Assembly: GCF_027941835.1 (NCBI RefSeq)
Contig: NZ_CP116005.1
Location: 1 to 64,000 of the forward strand
Direction of reading: 5' to 3'
Length of the DNA: 64,000 nucleotides
DNA from: Sphingosinicella microcystinivorans
GTDB taxonomy: Bacteria > Pseudomonadota > Alphaproteobacteria > Sphingomonadales > Sphingomonadaceae
In this document: piece after piece, positions 1-10,370 of the stretch
Numbering within the stretch: position 1 is the stretch's first letter
Layout of the letters: every line of letters begins with the position of its first letter
Notes under the pieces: model-generated
The model's input: only the letters and a program-made list of their open reading frames with translations
The model's database searches: none
Told to the model about the DNA's origin: nothing
Made by a program: the position numbers and the translations under genes

Positions 1-44
1 GCGTTCAAAAGGGACCCCCGATCGGCGTCGAAGAGGGACCCCTT
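1..44. repeat. IS21 left terminal repeats
   Basis: Two direct copies of a 19-20 base unit ending in GGGACCCC sit at 1-19 and 25-44. They match the inverted copies at 3719-3772. Multiple terminal repeats that bind the transposase are an IS21-family trait. Confidence 0.75.
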
Positions 45-79
45 TTCGGATAATATGATGCTGGTTTGTTGAAGATGGC

Positions 80-138
80 CTTGCGCTGCGTGCGGCGGAG
101 GGCGGGCGTAGCCCGACCGGAGGCGCGCGCAGCGCAAG
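80..138. repeat. Long imperfect hairpin downstream of istB
   Basis: CTTGCGCTGCG at 80-90 pairs perfectly with CGCAGCGCAAG at 128-138. The spacer holds a smaller CGGGC/GCCCG hairpin. It lies between the istB stop and the IS21 left end. It could end istAB transcription or block outside transcripts. No T-run follows the stem, so the role is unproven. Confidence 0.55.
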
Positions 139-167
139 ATAGATTTTGAAGGCGCCGAAGGTGGCTG

Positions 168-899
168 TCAGCTGCGGTTTTTGAAGCGCCAGCTGTCGTT
201 GCCCGTCTCGACGATATCGCAGTGGTGGGTGACGCGGTCGAGCAGCGCCGTGGTCATCTTGGGATCGCCGAACACGGTCGGCCATTCGCCGAAGGCGAGG
301 TTCGTGGTGATGATGACGCTGGTCCGCTCATAAAGCTTGCTGATGAGGTGGAACAGCAACTGCCCTCCCGAGCGGGCGAACGGCAGATAACCGAGCTCGT
401 CGAGCACGATCAGGTCGAGCCGCGACAGCTGCGCCGCCAGGGTCCCGCCTTTGCCGATCCGGGTCTCCTCTTCGAGGCGTGTCACCAGATCGACGGTGTT
501 GAAGTAGCGGGCGCGAGCGCCCCTTCGCACGACATTGGCGGTGATCGCGATGGCGAGGTGGGTCTTGCCTGTCCCCGTGCCGCCGACCAGCACGATATTG
601 CGGCGAGGCGGGAGGAAGGAGCCATCGTGAAGGGAGCGGATCATCTCCTCATTGATCGGTGTGCCCTCGAAGCTGAACCGCTCCAGGTCCTTCACCACGG
701 GCAGCCTCGCAGCCGTCATCCGATAGCGGATGGAGGCTGCATCCCGGTGGGTCGCCTCAGCACGGAGCAGGTCGGTCAGTATCTCCATGGTGGTGCGCTT
801 GCGCTGGAGGCCGGTGGTGACCGCCTCGTCGAACGCCGCCGCCATGCCCTTGAGTCCGAGGCCGCGCATCGTGTCGATCATATCATGCCGCTGCATCAT
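168..899 (-). CDS. istB: IS21-family ATP-binding helper protein IstB
   Basis: IstB is the AAA+ ATPase that assists the IstA transposase in target choice and strand transfer. The 243-residue product has a Walker A motif GGTGTGKTH near residues 106-114 and a Walker B motif IVLDELGY near 164-171, followed by ITTNLAF and LLDRVTHH, all standard for the family. The start is taken at the ATG at 899, preceded by GAGG and overlapping the end of istA. A second ATG at 896 is equally possible. The gene is intact and of normal length, but its partner istA is split, so it probably has no function here unless IstA is supplied from another copy. Confidence 0.9.
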   Translation of the reverse strand: MMQRHDMIDTMRGLGLKGMAAAFDEAVTTGLQRKRTTMEILTDLLRAEATHRDAASIRYRMTAARLPVVKDLERFSFEGTPINEEMIRSLHDGSFLPPRRNIVLVGGTGTGKTHLAIAITANVVRRGARARYFNTVDLVTRLEEETRIGKGGTLAAQLSRLDLIVLDELGYLPFARSGGQLLFHLISKLYERTSVIITTNLAFGEWPTVFGDPKMTTALLDRVTHHCDIVETGNDSWRFKNRS

Positions 900-1296
900 A
901 GCCTCGCAGCAGATCATAGCGGGCACAGTCGGCGAGCGGAGGATGCTGCAGCATCCGGTCTTCCGAAGTGACGATGCTGTGGGGTGTCGCCGGCTCGCGG
1001 CGCCGGGAGAGGATGTTGAGGATCAGCTCGTCGCTGGCCGTTCCGTTCGCCAACGCTTCGCGCACGGCAGCCTCTACCGGCTCCAGGCCATCGGTGAGCA
1101 CCGCCGAGAGGACCCGCACGAACCTGCGATCGGCCTCGTCCCCGGTGCCGAGCCTTCGCCGTAATCGGTGCAGGGCGGGCGGCAGATCCCAGTCCTGGAA
1201 CGGTGCGCCGTTACGCAGCGCGCCGGGCTTGTGCGCGAGGACCGGCAGATAATGCCAGGGATCGTATATCGTGCGGTTCCGACCGAAGTGGCGCTC
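883..1296 (-). pseudogene. istA: 3' fragment of istA transposase gene (split by IS3)
   Basis: Reading in frame from 1296 to the stop at 883 gives the IstA C-terminus, starting RHFGRNRTIYDPWHYLPVL and continuing through the proline- and arginine-containing tail found in IS21 transposases. It has no start codon of its own. If the IS3 element at 1297-2561 and one GCTC copy are removed, codon GAG (Glu) is restored at the junction and this part joins the 5' fragment at 2562-3666 without a frame change. The result is one protein of about 504 residues, the usual IstA length. Its end overlaps the istB start. Confidence 0.9.
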
Positions 1297-1322
1297 TGAT
1301 CTTCCTCCGGTTGTGCGGACAC
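1297..1322 (+). repeat. IS3 left terminal inverted repeat
   Basis: It begins TGATCTTCC and matches the reverse complement of 2536-2561 at 24 of 26 positions. The flanking GCTC at 1293-1296 is the left copy of the target duplication. Confidence 0.9.
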
Positions 1323-1327
1323 TAGGG

Positions 1328-2209
1328 TTAGCCCGTCATGCGTTGCTCGGCCTGTTCGGGGGTGAGATACCCGAGCGCCGAGTGCATGCGATGCCGATTA
1401 TAATAGCCTTCGATATATCCGAACAGAGCCTGCCGGGCTTCGACGTGCGTTGCCCAGCGGCATTGATGGACCAGTTCGACCTTCAGCGTATGAAAGAAGC
1501 TCTCCATCGGCGCGTTGTCGTAACAGTTTCCGGTGCGGCTCATCGACGCGGTCGCGCCGATCGCGGTGAGTTGATCGACATAAGCCCCGGCGGCATATTG
1601 CGATCCGCGATCGGAGTGATGCACGAGTCCGCGTGCTGGTCGCTGCCGTTGGGCGGCCATCATCAACGCAGCGAGCGTCAGTTCGGTGCGCATGTGATCC
1701 CGCATCGCCCAGCCCACGATCTTGCGCGTCGCCAGATCGAGCACGGCCGCCAGATACAGCCAGCCTTCGCCGGTCGGGATATAGCTGATATCGGCCAGCC
1801 ACACGCGGTTCGGCGCCGTTGCTTCGAAGCGCTGCGCTAGCAGGTTCGGCGCGATCGGCAGGTAATGGCGGCTGTCGGTCGTCGAGGGCCGAAAGCGGCG
1901 ACCGGCAAGCGCACGAATGCCGTGACGGCGCATCAGCCGCTCGACACGACCGCGGCTGCAGCCGCGCCCTTCCGCGCGCAGCGCGGCATGCATCCGGGGA
2001 CTGCCGTATCGCCCGGAATGCCGCGCCTGGATCCGGCGGATATCGGCGAGCAACACGGCGTTCTCCGTCATGCGCATACTCGGCGGTCGATCGCGCCAAT
2101 CGTAATAGCCGCTGCGCGACACACCGAGCATGCGGCACATGACGCTGACCGGCCAGGGGCCAGCATGGGCGCGGATGAACTGGAACTTCACCGTGGCATC
2201 TCCGCGCAA
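1328..2209 (-). CDS. IS3-family transposase OrfB (DDE integrase core)
   Basis: OrfB is the catalytic half of the IS3 transposase. The reading frame (up to 293 codons) has an HTH_21-like N-terminus (VSRSGYYDWRDR) and an rve integrase core. The three acidic residues are visible: Asp in VWLADISYIP (about 130), Asp in HHSDRGSQY (about 190) and Glu in NAPMESFFHTLK (about 226), with the expected spacing before Glu. The nominal start is TTG at 2209. A GTG at 2191 is also possible. In most IS3 elements OrfB is made mainly as an OrfA-OrfB fusion through a minus-one frameshift on an A-rich run. Here the frames need a two-base shift (see orfA), so fusion output is doubtful. Confidence 0.9.
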   Translation of the reverse strand: MRGDATVKFQFIRAHAGPWPVSVMCRMLGVSRSGYYDWRDRPPSMRMTENAVLLADIRRIQARHSGRYGSPRMHAALRAEGRGCSRGRVERLMRRHGIRALAGRRFRPSTTDSRHYLPIAPNLLAQRFEATAPNRVWLADISYIPTGEGWLYLAAVLDLATRKIVGWAMRDHMRTELTLAALMMAAQRQRPARGLVHHSDRGSQYAAGAYVDQLTAIGATASMSRTGNCYDNAPMESFFHTLKVELVHQCRWATHVEARQALFGYIEGYYNRHRMHSALGYLTPEQAEQRMTG

Positions 2210-2501
2210 ATGCCGACCGCTTTTTTAGAATGTCGCGCTCCATGCGCGTGCGATCGAGCTCGCGGCGTAGCCTGGCAATCTCCGACGCCTGATCCGCCGG
2301 CGACGCCATCGACGATGATAGCGGCTTCGCCGCAGGCACTGTCCCCTTGATCTCCAGTGCCCGTTGCCAGCGCCTCAACATCGTCGGCATGATACCCAAC
2401 TCACGCGCAACGTCGGCCTGCATCCGACCGCTCGTCTCCCATAGCGTCACCGCCTCGCGCTTGAACTCGTCCGTGAAATATCGCTTCCCAACCTTTGCCA
2501 T
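2188..2501 (-). CDS. IS3-family OrfA (HTH_8/HTH_Tnp_1), frame disturbed at A-run
   Basis: The product starts MAKVGKRYFTDEFKREAV, the standard N-terminal helix-turn-helix of IS3 OrfA. It then shows a leucine-zipper-like region reading SEIARLRRELDRTRMERDI. At LKK the coding strand has six A residues followed by G (T-run at 2221-2226). In the literal frame the reading continues as RSAFARRC and stays open far into orfB. Shifted by minus one it reads AVGICAEMPR and stops at 2188, which looks like a normal OrfA ending. I infer that one A has been lost from the run, or that the assembly is one base short. The coordinates follow the inferred normal ending. Confidence 0.7.
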
Positions 2502-2529
2502 CTTACACCTCCTGGCTCCAATGAGCCCT

Positions 2530-3666
2530 TCATCGGTGTCCGCGCAACCGGGGGAAGATCAGCTCATGCTCCCCGACGATCGCATCGCCGCAGCGTATGA
2601 CGATGCGATCGGCATAGGAGCGCACCTGAACGGTCCGGCGTGCGGCCGTCGACATGACCGAGTAGCGGTTGCGATCGAAGCTGATGAGGCAGGTGCCGGT
2701 GACGGCATGCTCGCTCTCATGGAAGCCGTCGAACGGTGCCAGGATCGGCTGCAGGGCCGGTCGCTCCATATCCAGCGCCTCGGCGACGGTAATATCCCCG
2801 CGTTCGGGATGGGCATGATGCTCGGCCCAGCGCCGGCACTCGGCCTCCAGCCACCCGTTGAGCTCGGCCAGGCTGGCGAACCGGAGTCGCGGCTGGAAGA
2901 AGCGGCCTCGGATCGTCTGGACCTGCTGCTCGACCTGGCCCTTCTCCCATCCCGCCGCCGGCGAGCAGGCGGTCGGCTCGACCATGTAATGATCGGTCAT
3001 GATCAGGAAGCGGCGGTTGAACACACGCTCCTTGCCGGTGAACACGGCCGTCACCGCCGTCTTCATATTATCGTAGATACCGCGTCGCGGCACACCGCCG
3101 AAGAACGCGAACGCCCGGGCATGGGCATCGAACAGCATCTCCTGGCCCTCGCGCGGATAGGCTCGGACATAGGGTGCGCGCGAGTCGCAGAGACGCATAT
3201 GCGCCACCTTCACCCGCATCGGCTTGCCGGCGATCTCCACATCCTCGTGGCTCCAGTCGAACTGGTAGGCCTCACCCGGCTGGAAGGTCATCGGGATGAA
3301 CGCCGGTGCGCCTTCGCCAGCATCCTTCCGCCGCGCAGCACGCCAGCGCGCCGCATAGCGGCGCACCGCATCATAGGATCCATCGAACCCCTCGCGCACC
3401 AGCAGGTCATGGATACGCGTCATCCGTAGCCGATCGCGGCGGCCGCGACCTTCGTTCTCCTCAAGCAGCGCATCGAGACGATCCTGATAAGGACCGATCC
3501 GCGGCAGCGGCTGGACTTTGCGCTGATAGTTGAACGCCGCCTCCGGCGACCGGATCGCTTTGCGGACGACCTTCCGCGACAAACGAAGGTCACGAGCGAT
3601 CGCCTTGATCGCCTTACCCGCTGCATGCTCACGCCGAATCCGAACCACTGTCTCCACGATCAACAT
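2530..3666 (-). pseudogene. istA: 5' fragment of istA transposase gene (split by IS3)
   Basis: IstA is the IS21 transposase. This part has the N-terminal helix-turn-helix (MLIVETVVRIRREHAAGKAI, then IARDLRLSRKVVRK) and most of the rve-type catalytic core: FQFDWSHEDVE-like text (seen as YQFDWSHEDVEI, about residues 195-206), the GIYDNMKTAV stretch and the GWEKGQVEQQVQTIR stretch holding the last acidic residue. The native frame ends at codon GAG (2563-2565). Beyond it the frame runs into the IS3 end and stops at 2530. The 3' part is at 883-1296. The ATG at 3666 gives a normal N-terminus. Confidence 0.92.
2536..2561 (-). repeat. IS3 right terminal inverted repeat
   Basis: It ends GGAAGATCA and is the inverse of the left repeat with two mismatches. 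GCTC at 2562-2565 is the right copy of the target duplication. Confidence 0.9.
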
Positions 3667-3718
3667 CCCGTTCTCGCCAACTGATCAAAACCAGTCGGCC
3701 GACTAAATCCCCGGGATG

Positions 3719-3781
3719 AAGGGGTCCTTTTTGCACGCCGATCACCCCACGAAGGGGGTGCCTATTGCACGCTGATCCTCA
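3719..3781. repeat. IS21 right terminal repeats
   Basis: Two copies of the terminal unit, in inverse orientation to the left end, lie at 3719-3739 and 3754-3772. The element is taken to end with CA at 3780-3781. Confidence 0.75.
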
Positions 3782-5749
<1,968 letters not shown>

Positions 5750-5767
5750 ACGTCTCTTTGATGACCC

Positions 5768-6463
5768 TTATTTCGCGGGCGCGACGGCGATTGCAGCCGC
5801 CGCGCCCAGTTTTTCGCGCGGCGGATTGGCGAGGAACACGGCGCGGTAGGTGAGCGTCGCCAGCGCCTCGGCAAGCTGGTCCAGCGAATCCACGCAGCCC
5901 GCGAGATCGGGATTCCGCTGCACGTAATATTCATGGACGACGCCGTCCGACATCGAGCCGAGGCAATAGGCCATGAGCAGGCTGGTCTTGCGGTCGAGCC
6001 GGTCGGGGCCGAGCGCCTCGGACAGCCGCCGCGCGAAGCTGTGCGTCCACTGGCGGTTGGAGGCTTTCCAGATCTCGCCGAACTCGGGGATTTCCTCGGA
6101 GGCCTGCAACATGCAGCGCATCAGCCCCGGCTGCTCCTCGAAATGGCCGATCAGGATCTTGTATTGCTCGCGCAGCGTTTCGAACAGGTCGTCGCTCGGG
6201 CTCACTTTACGCGCCTTCGCGGTCATCTCGGCCATGTAGTCGGACAGCACCTCGCTGGTGACGGCCTTGAGATCGGGGAAATAATGATAGAACAGCCCGA
6301 CCGCGACGCCCGCCTCGCGCGTCACGTCGGCGATGCGCATCTGCCGGTAGCCGATGCGTCCCAGAACGCGGATCGTCGCCTCTTTCAGACGCGCCCGCGT
6401 TTCGACCGCCTGTTCCTTGCGCGTCAGCGCCTTGCGTGCCGGCGTTTTGCTGCGCCCTGTCAT
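5768..6463 (-). CDS. TetR/AcrR-family transcriptional regulator
   Basis: This 231-residue protein has an N-terminal TetR helix-turn-helix near residues 22-66, with the recognition region IADVTREAGVAVGLFYHYFPDLKAV, and a C-terminal ligand domain I cannot assign. The ATG at 6463 is chosen because GGGGAG precedes it. A GTG at 6466 is in frame as well. It is convergent with the broken TonB receptor and divergent from the peptide operon starting at 6635. Inverted repeats in the 171-bp gap (6503-6518, 6591-6604) are candidate operators. I infer that it represses the peptide-use operon and itself. Confidence 0.85.
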   Translation of the reverse strand: MTGRSKTPARKALTRKEQAVETRARLKEATIRVLGRIGYRQMRIADVTREAGVAVGLFYHYFPDLKAVTSEVLSDYMAEMTAKARKVSPSDDLFETLREQYKILIGHFEEQPGLMRCMLQASEEIPEFGEIWKASNRQWTHSFARRLSEALGPDRLDRKTSLLMAYCLGSMSDGVVHEYYVQRNPDLAGCVDSLDQLAEALATLTYRAVFLANPPREKLGAAAAIAVAPAK

Positions 6464-6502
6464 CACCGTCTCCCCGGATTGCCGACGATTTGCTAGTCAG
6501 GG

Positions 6503-6518
6503 TTGAACACGAGTTCAA
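6503..6518. promoter_or_regulatory. Candidate TetR operator, inverted repeat
   Basis: TTGAAC-ACGA-GTTCAA has perfect 6-bp arms. It lies 40 bases upstream of the TetR start and about 117 bases upstream of the serine hydrolase. Assignment to the adjacent TetR is inferred from position only. Confidence 0.5.
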
Positions 6519-6590
6519 TGAATTTCATCGCGCACCTTGCATCGCCGGCGATTTCGATTGACAGGGCGGCAATGATGAATATGTGCTCAT

Positions 6591-6604
6591 TGAATATTAA
6601 TTCA
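6591..6604. promoter_or_regulatory. Candidate second operator, inverted repeat
   Basis: TGAAT-ATTA-ATTCA lies 30 bases upstream of the serine hydrolase start and shares the TGAA/TTCA half-site with the repeat at 6503-6518. The AT-rich setting would also fit a promoter -10 region. Confidence 0.4.
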
Positions 6605-6634
6605 TCGAAACTTCAGGGTGGGGGTCCGGTGCCG

Positions 6635-8602
6635 ATGCGCGTTCTGAAATGGCTCGCCTGCCTCGTCGCGCTCCTCGCGGCGCCCGCGTCCGCCGACACC
6701 CCGCAGCCGCTCGAGGCCTGGGCCGACGCGCTGTTCGAGCCCGCGCTGAAGACGCACCGCTTCTCGGGCGCGGAAATCGTCGTCGTGGAGAACGGCACCG
6801 TCGCGCTCGCCAAGGGCTACGGCCTCGCCGACCCCGCCACGGGCCGCGCGATGGACCCGGCGGCGACGGAAGTCCGCATCGGTTCCACCACCAAGGTGAT
6901 CACCGCGACCGCCATCGCCCAGCTTCACGAAAAGGGCCTGATCCGCTCGCTGGACGACCCCGCGAACCGGTACCTGAAACGCGTGCGGCTTCCCGACTGG
7001 AAGGGCCGCCCGATCACCATCCGGCACCTGCTGACGCACCGCGCCGGTTTCGAGGACAAGGCGTTCGGGCTCGGCACGGACCGCGCCATCGCGCACCCGG
7101 TGAGCGCCGAGGTCATCGCCCGCGCGATGCCGAAGCTGGTGCGCGCGCCCGGCACGTGGTCCGTCTATTCGAACTTCGGCACCGCCGTGCTCGGCCTCAT
7201 CGTCGAGGACGTTTCGGGCGAGCCGATCGACCGCTATTTCGAGGTGCATATCTTCCGGCCGCTCGGCATGGAGCGGTCGTACCTCAATTTCGATCTCTCC
7301 CCCTTCCCCGCGCACGCCCGGCCCTACGCGACGTTCCCGAACGGCGCGCAGCAGGCGATCGGCTACGTGCCGATGAACCCGTTCATCGCGCCCGCGGGCG
7401 GCGTCAGCACCACGGGGCTCGACATGGCGCGCTTCATGACCGCGCAGATCGAGGGCGCGCAGGGGAAAGCCTCGATCCTGTCGCCGGAGGGCTTCCGGCG
7501 GATGCAGACGCGGCACGTCGCCAACCACCCGGCGACGACCGGGTTCGGCATGGTGTTCATCGAGGGCGCGTGGAATGGCGCGCATGTCGTCGAGCACGGC
7601 GGCGGCTGGCCGGGCTTCCAGACGGTGATGCTGCTGATCCCCGAGCGCGGCGTCGGCGTGTTCGCCTCGATTGTCGGCGAGGCGCCGGTCGTCGATCTCA
7701 CCGAGCAGCTTCGCTCGCTCGTCGGCAAGACGCGCCTCGCCGCGGACCCGGCGAACCCGGTCGAGCCGGTGCTGAATTCCTCCTACATCCGCGAGGCCGC
7801 GCTGACGCGCTTCCTCGGCGCCTACCGTTCGGCGGAAGCCCCGGTGACGCGCCCGGCGAGCGACTTCGCCGGAACCTATTGCCGCCAGCGCCGCTCCTAC
7901 AGCACCGTGGAGGCGGCGTTCGATTTCCTCGGCGCGGGCTATGCCGTCATCAAGGCGGCGGCGGGCGCGGACGGCACGCTCACGATCCGGGGCGTGCCCG
8001 GCTACCGTCAGGTCGCGTCGGGCGTGTTCTTCAACCCCGCCGCCGCGCCCAAGGCGCTCGGCGATCCGAATGCCTCGGCGCTGTTCGCCTTCACCGCCGA
8101 GGGCGACCGCACGACCGGCATGGCGCCGCTGCTGTCGGTGGATGCGTGGGAACGGTGCAGCGACACGTGGAACCCGCTGACCGCGGGCATGATGCTGCCG
8201 GTGCTGCTGCTCGTGGCGCTGACCGGCACCCTCTGCCTGTTCTGGCCGGGAAGCCGCCGCGCCGAGCGCCTGTCCCGCTGGCTGCCGCTGCTTCAGGTCG
8301 GCACGCTGCTTGCGCTGCCGCTGGTGCTGCTCGGCTTCTACGCGGCGGACGACGGGATCATGTACCACGTGCTCGAAGCGCGGCCGGGGCGCTTCGTCGC
8401 CCTTGCCGTCGCGGGCAACCTCGCCGCGCTCGTCGCCGTTCTCACGATCGCCGCCGCCATCGCGGCGTGGCTGCGCGGCTGGTGGGGCGACACGCGCCGG
8501 GCGATCTTCCGCCGCGTGCATTTCAGCCTCATCGCCGTCGCGGCAGCAGGCATCCTCGCCTTCCTGATTTCCCTGAACCTCGTCGGCTGGAACCTGCCGT
8601 GA
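6635..8602 (+). CDS. Serine hydrolase, class C beta-lactamase/D-peptidase fold with membrane tail
   Basis: The 655-residue product starts with a signal peptide (MRVLKWLACLVALLAAPASA). It then has a beta-lactamase-fold domain with the serine motif STTK (Ser84, Lys87), the tyrosine motif YSN (178-180) and HGG (321-323) in place of the KTG box. About four hydrophobic segments follow after residue 520, so the protein is probably anchored with its active site in the periplasm. Related proteins are esterases, D-aminopeptidases or D,D-peptidases. The substrate cannot be read from sequence. The ATG at 6635 (or GTG at 6629) follows a G-rich stretch and gives the signal peptide. It heads the peptide operon, and its stop overlaps the next start. 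Confidence 0.88.
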   Translation: MRVLKWLACLVALLAAPASADTPQPLEAWADALFEPALKTHRFSGAEIVVVENGTVALAKGYGLADPATGRAMDPAATEVRIGSTTKVITATAIAQLHEKGLIRSLDDPANRYLKRVRLPDWKGRPITIRHLLTHRAGFEDKAFGLGTDRAIAHPVSAEVIARAMPKLVRAPGTWSVYSNFGTAVLGLIVEDVSGEPIDRYFEVHIFRPLGMERSYLNFDLSPFPAHARPYATFPNGAQQAIGYVPMNPFIAPAGGVSTTGLDMARFMTAQIEGAQGKASILSPEGFRRMQTRHVANHPATTGFGMVFIEGAWNGAHVVEHGGGWPGFQTVMLLIPERGVGVFASIVGEAPVVDLTEQLRSLVGKTRLAADPANPVEPVLNSSYIREAALTRFLGAYRSAEAPVTRPASDFAGTYCRQRRSYSTVEAAFDFLGAGYAVIKAAAGADGTLTIRGVPGYRQVASGVFFNPAAAPKALGDPNASALFAFTAEGDRTTGMAPLLSVDAWERCSDTWNPLTAGMMLPVLLLVALTGTLCLFWPGSRRAERLSRWLPLLQVGTLLALPLVLLGFYAADDGIMYHVLEARPGRFVALAVAGNLAALVAVLTIAAAIAAWLRGWWGDTRRAIFRRVHFSLIAVAAAGILAFLISLNLVGWNLP

Positions 8603-10341
8603 ACACGATGCAGCGCACATCCGCCTACGTCCCCATGCCGGACGGTATTCGCCTTGCCGTCGACGTGTGGCGCGATGCCAGCCTCGCCGAAAATCACGCC
8701 CAGCCGGTGCTGCTGCTCTCCACGCGCTACTGGCGCGCCTTCGATCTCGCGGAAGGCGACGAGACGCTGCAACCGCTCCACGCGCTCGCGCGCCATGCCG
8801 CGTCGCGCGGCGTCACGGTCGTCAACGTCGACAGCCGGGGCTCGGGCGCATCGTTCGGAACGCGCCGCACCGAGTGGTCGGACGAGGAGCGCGACGATTT
8901 CGGGCCGGTGATGGACTGGATCGCAGCGCAGCCGTGGTCGAGCGGCAGGATCGCCACGTTCGGCTATTCCTACGGCGGCAACACCGCCTTCCTCGCGGCG
9001 ACGAAGGGACATCCGGCGCTCGCCGCGATCCTGCCGCAGTTCGCGGATTTCGATCTCTACCGCCACAACCTGCTGCCCGGCGGCATTCCCAACCTGTGGC
9101 TGGGCGACAACTGGGCGCGCGTCACCGCCGCGCAGGACAGCGCCGACGTGAAGGCGCTCGCCGAGGCGATGCCGGGCATCGACAAGGCATCGTTCCTGCG
9201 CCACGTGCGCGGCCCTGCGCCGGTGGGCGGCGTACCGCTGGCGGACGCGGTCCGCGAACACGCCGACAATTTCAACATCGCCGCCACCGTCCGCAGCATC
9301 GTCTGCATGGACGACGCCGCGCGGCTGAACGCGGGCCGCCGCATCGACGCCGTGCTCGACCCGGACCGCTACAGCATCCGCAGCCACAAGGCCGCCATCG
9401 AGGACTCCGGCACGCCCATCGCCTATTGGGCGGGCTGGTTCGACGCGGGCACGGCCGAAGGCGCGATCGAACTGTTCCGCAGCTTCTCAAATCCCATGCG
9501 CGTCATCATCGGCCCGTGGAGCCACGGCCGCCGCTGGGTGCAGGACCCGTTCGCGATCGACGTGGAACCCGCGCCGATCCCGCTCGAGGAGAATTTCGAC
9601 GACATCCTCGATTTCGCGGACGCGCCGCCGGAGGGAAAGCGGCTCGACTATTACGTGCTCGGCAGCAACGTCTGGCGCAGCACGGACGTCTGGCCGCCTG
9701 CGGGCATCGCGCCGCTGCGCTATCATTTCGCGGACGGCGGCCTTGTCCGGGATGCCCTCCCCTCCGCGCCCGCCGAATGGGCGCCGGACCCCGCCGCCTG
9801 CACCGGCACGCGCAACCGCTGGTGGACGCAGATCAACTGTATGCCCGTCGATCACGACGACCGCAGCGCGGCGGACGCGCGCCTGCTCGTCCACGACAGC
9901 GCGCCGCTCGCCGAGGCGCTGGAGATCGTCGGCGCACCCGTCCTGCATCTGGCGCTCGCCTGCGACAGCACGGACGCGGCGCTCCATGCCTATCTCGAAA
10001 TGATCGCGCCGGACGGGCGCGTCTCGCTGCTCACCGAAGGCCGGCTTCGCTTGCTCCATCGCCGCACGCTGCCGCCGGGCGCGTCGCCGTTCGAGCTCGA
10101 GCCCGCGCGCAGCTACACCCGCGCCGACACCGCGCCGGTGACGCCGGGCGAGATCATGGCGATCGACATCCGCCTGCTGCCGATCGCGATCCGCATCCCG
10201 GCGGGCTTCCGCCTGCGCGTCGGCCTCGCGGGCGCGGACGCCGATACGTTCGGCGCGGTGGGAAATCCGGCGCCGACCTTCACCCTTCATCGCGGAGATG
10301 CCGCCGGGTCGTGGATCGACCTGCCGGTGATCGCCGCCTGA
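8599..10341 (+). CDS. CocE/NonD-family hydrolase (peptidase S15 type)
   Basis: This is an alpha/beta hydrolase of the X-Pro dipeptidyl-peptidase/cocaine esterase family. It contains the nucleophile elbow GYSYGG (Ser about 124), the family stretch VVNVDSRGSGAS before it, the IGPWSHG motif with the catalytic His, and a C-terminal jelly-roll-like PepX_C region ending near residue 575. The length of 580 residues is usual. No signal peptide is seen, so it likely acts in the cytoplasm. The GTG at 8599 overlaps the previous TGA. An ATG at 8608 is an alternative. Its neighbours suggest it cleaves an imported peptide or amide ester. Confidence 0.88.
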   Translation: MNTMQRTSAYVPMPDGIRLAVDVWRDASLAENHAQPVLLLSTRYWRAFDLAEGDETLQPLHALARHAASRGVTVVNVDSRGSGASFGTRRTEWSDEERDDFGPVMDWIAAQPWSSGRIATFGYSYGGNTAFLAATKGHPALAAILPQFADFDLYRHNLLPGGIPNLWLGDNWARVTAAQDSADVKALAEAMPGIDKASFLRHVRGPAPVGGVPLADAVREHADNFNIAATVRSIVCMDDAARLNAGRRIDAVLDPDRYSIRSHKAAIEDSGTPIAYWAGWFDAGTAEGAIELFRSFSNPMRVIIGPWSHGRRWVQDPFAIDVEPAPIPLEENFDDILDFADAPPEGKRLDYYVLGSNVWRSTDVWPPAGIAPLRYHFADGGLVRDALPSAPAEWAPDPAACTGTRNRWWTQINCMPVDHDDRSAADARLLVHDSAPLAEALEIVGAPVLHLALACDSTDAALHAYLEMIAPDGRVSLLTEGRLRLLHRRTLPPGASPFELEPARSYTRADTAPVTPGEIMAIDIRLLPIAIRIPAGFRLRVGLAGADADTFGAVGNPAPTFTLHRGDAAGSWIDLPVIAA

Positions 10342-10370
10342 CTCATCAACGAAACGGGGCAATTGCAGGA

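Larger units (their letters stand above)
1297..2561 (-). mobile_element. IS3-family insertion sequence nested in istA
   Basis: This 1265-bp element begins TG and ends CA. It has 26-bp terminal inverted repeats with two mismatches (1297-1322 and 2536-2561). It is flanked by the 4-bp direct repeat GCTC (1293-1296 and 2562-2565), a clean target duplication. It carries orfA and orfB on the minus strand. Length, two-frame layout and 3-4 bp duplications are typical of IS3 elements. The interrupted istA can be rebuilt exactly, so the insertion looks recent. Confidence 0.93.
1..3781 (-). mobile_element. IS21-family insertion sequence, left tip cut by window edge, interrupted by IS3
   Basis: Both ends carry the tandem terminal repeats typical of IS21. 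The unit reads roughly GCGTnnAAnAGGgACCCC and occurs at 1-19 and 25-44, then inverted at 3719-3739 and 3754-3772. Between them lie istA and istB on the minus strand. The right end is placed at 3781 because the next base opens the codons for PLSIS, a conserved stretch of a TonB receptor plug. The outer left tip is not in the window, so the target duplication cannot be checked. The element is probably immobile on its own because istA is split. Confidence 0.9.

Noticed and set aside
1398-2501. A 367-codon frame continuing OrfA of the IS3 element
   Set aside because: Only the first 90 or so codons look like OrfA. The rest is orfB read out of frame after the A-run.
6635-8602. A true AmpC beta-lactamase
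   Set aside because: HGG replaces KTG, the protein has a membrane tail and sits in a peptide operon, so an esterase or peptidase role is more likely.
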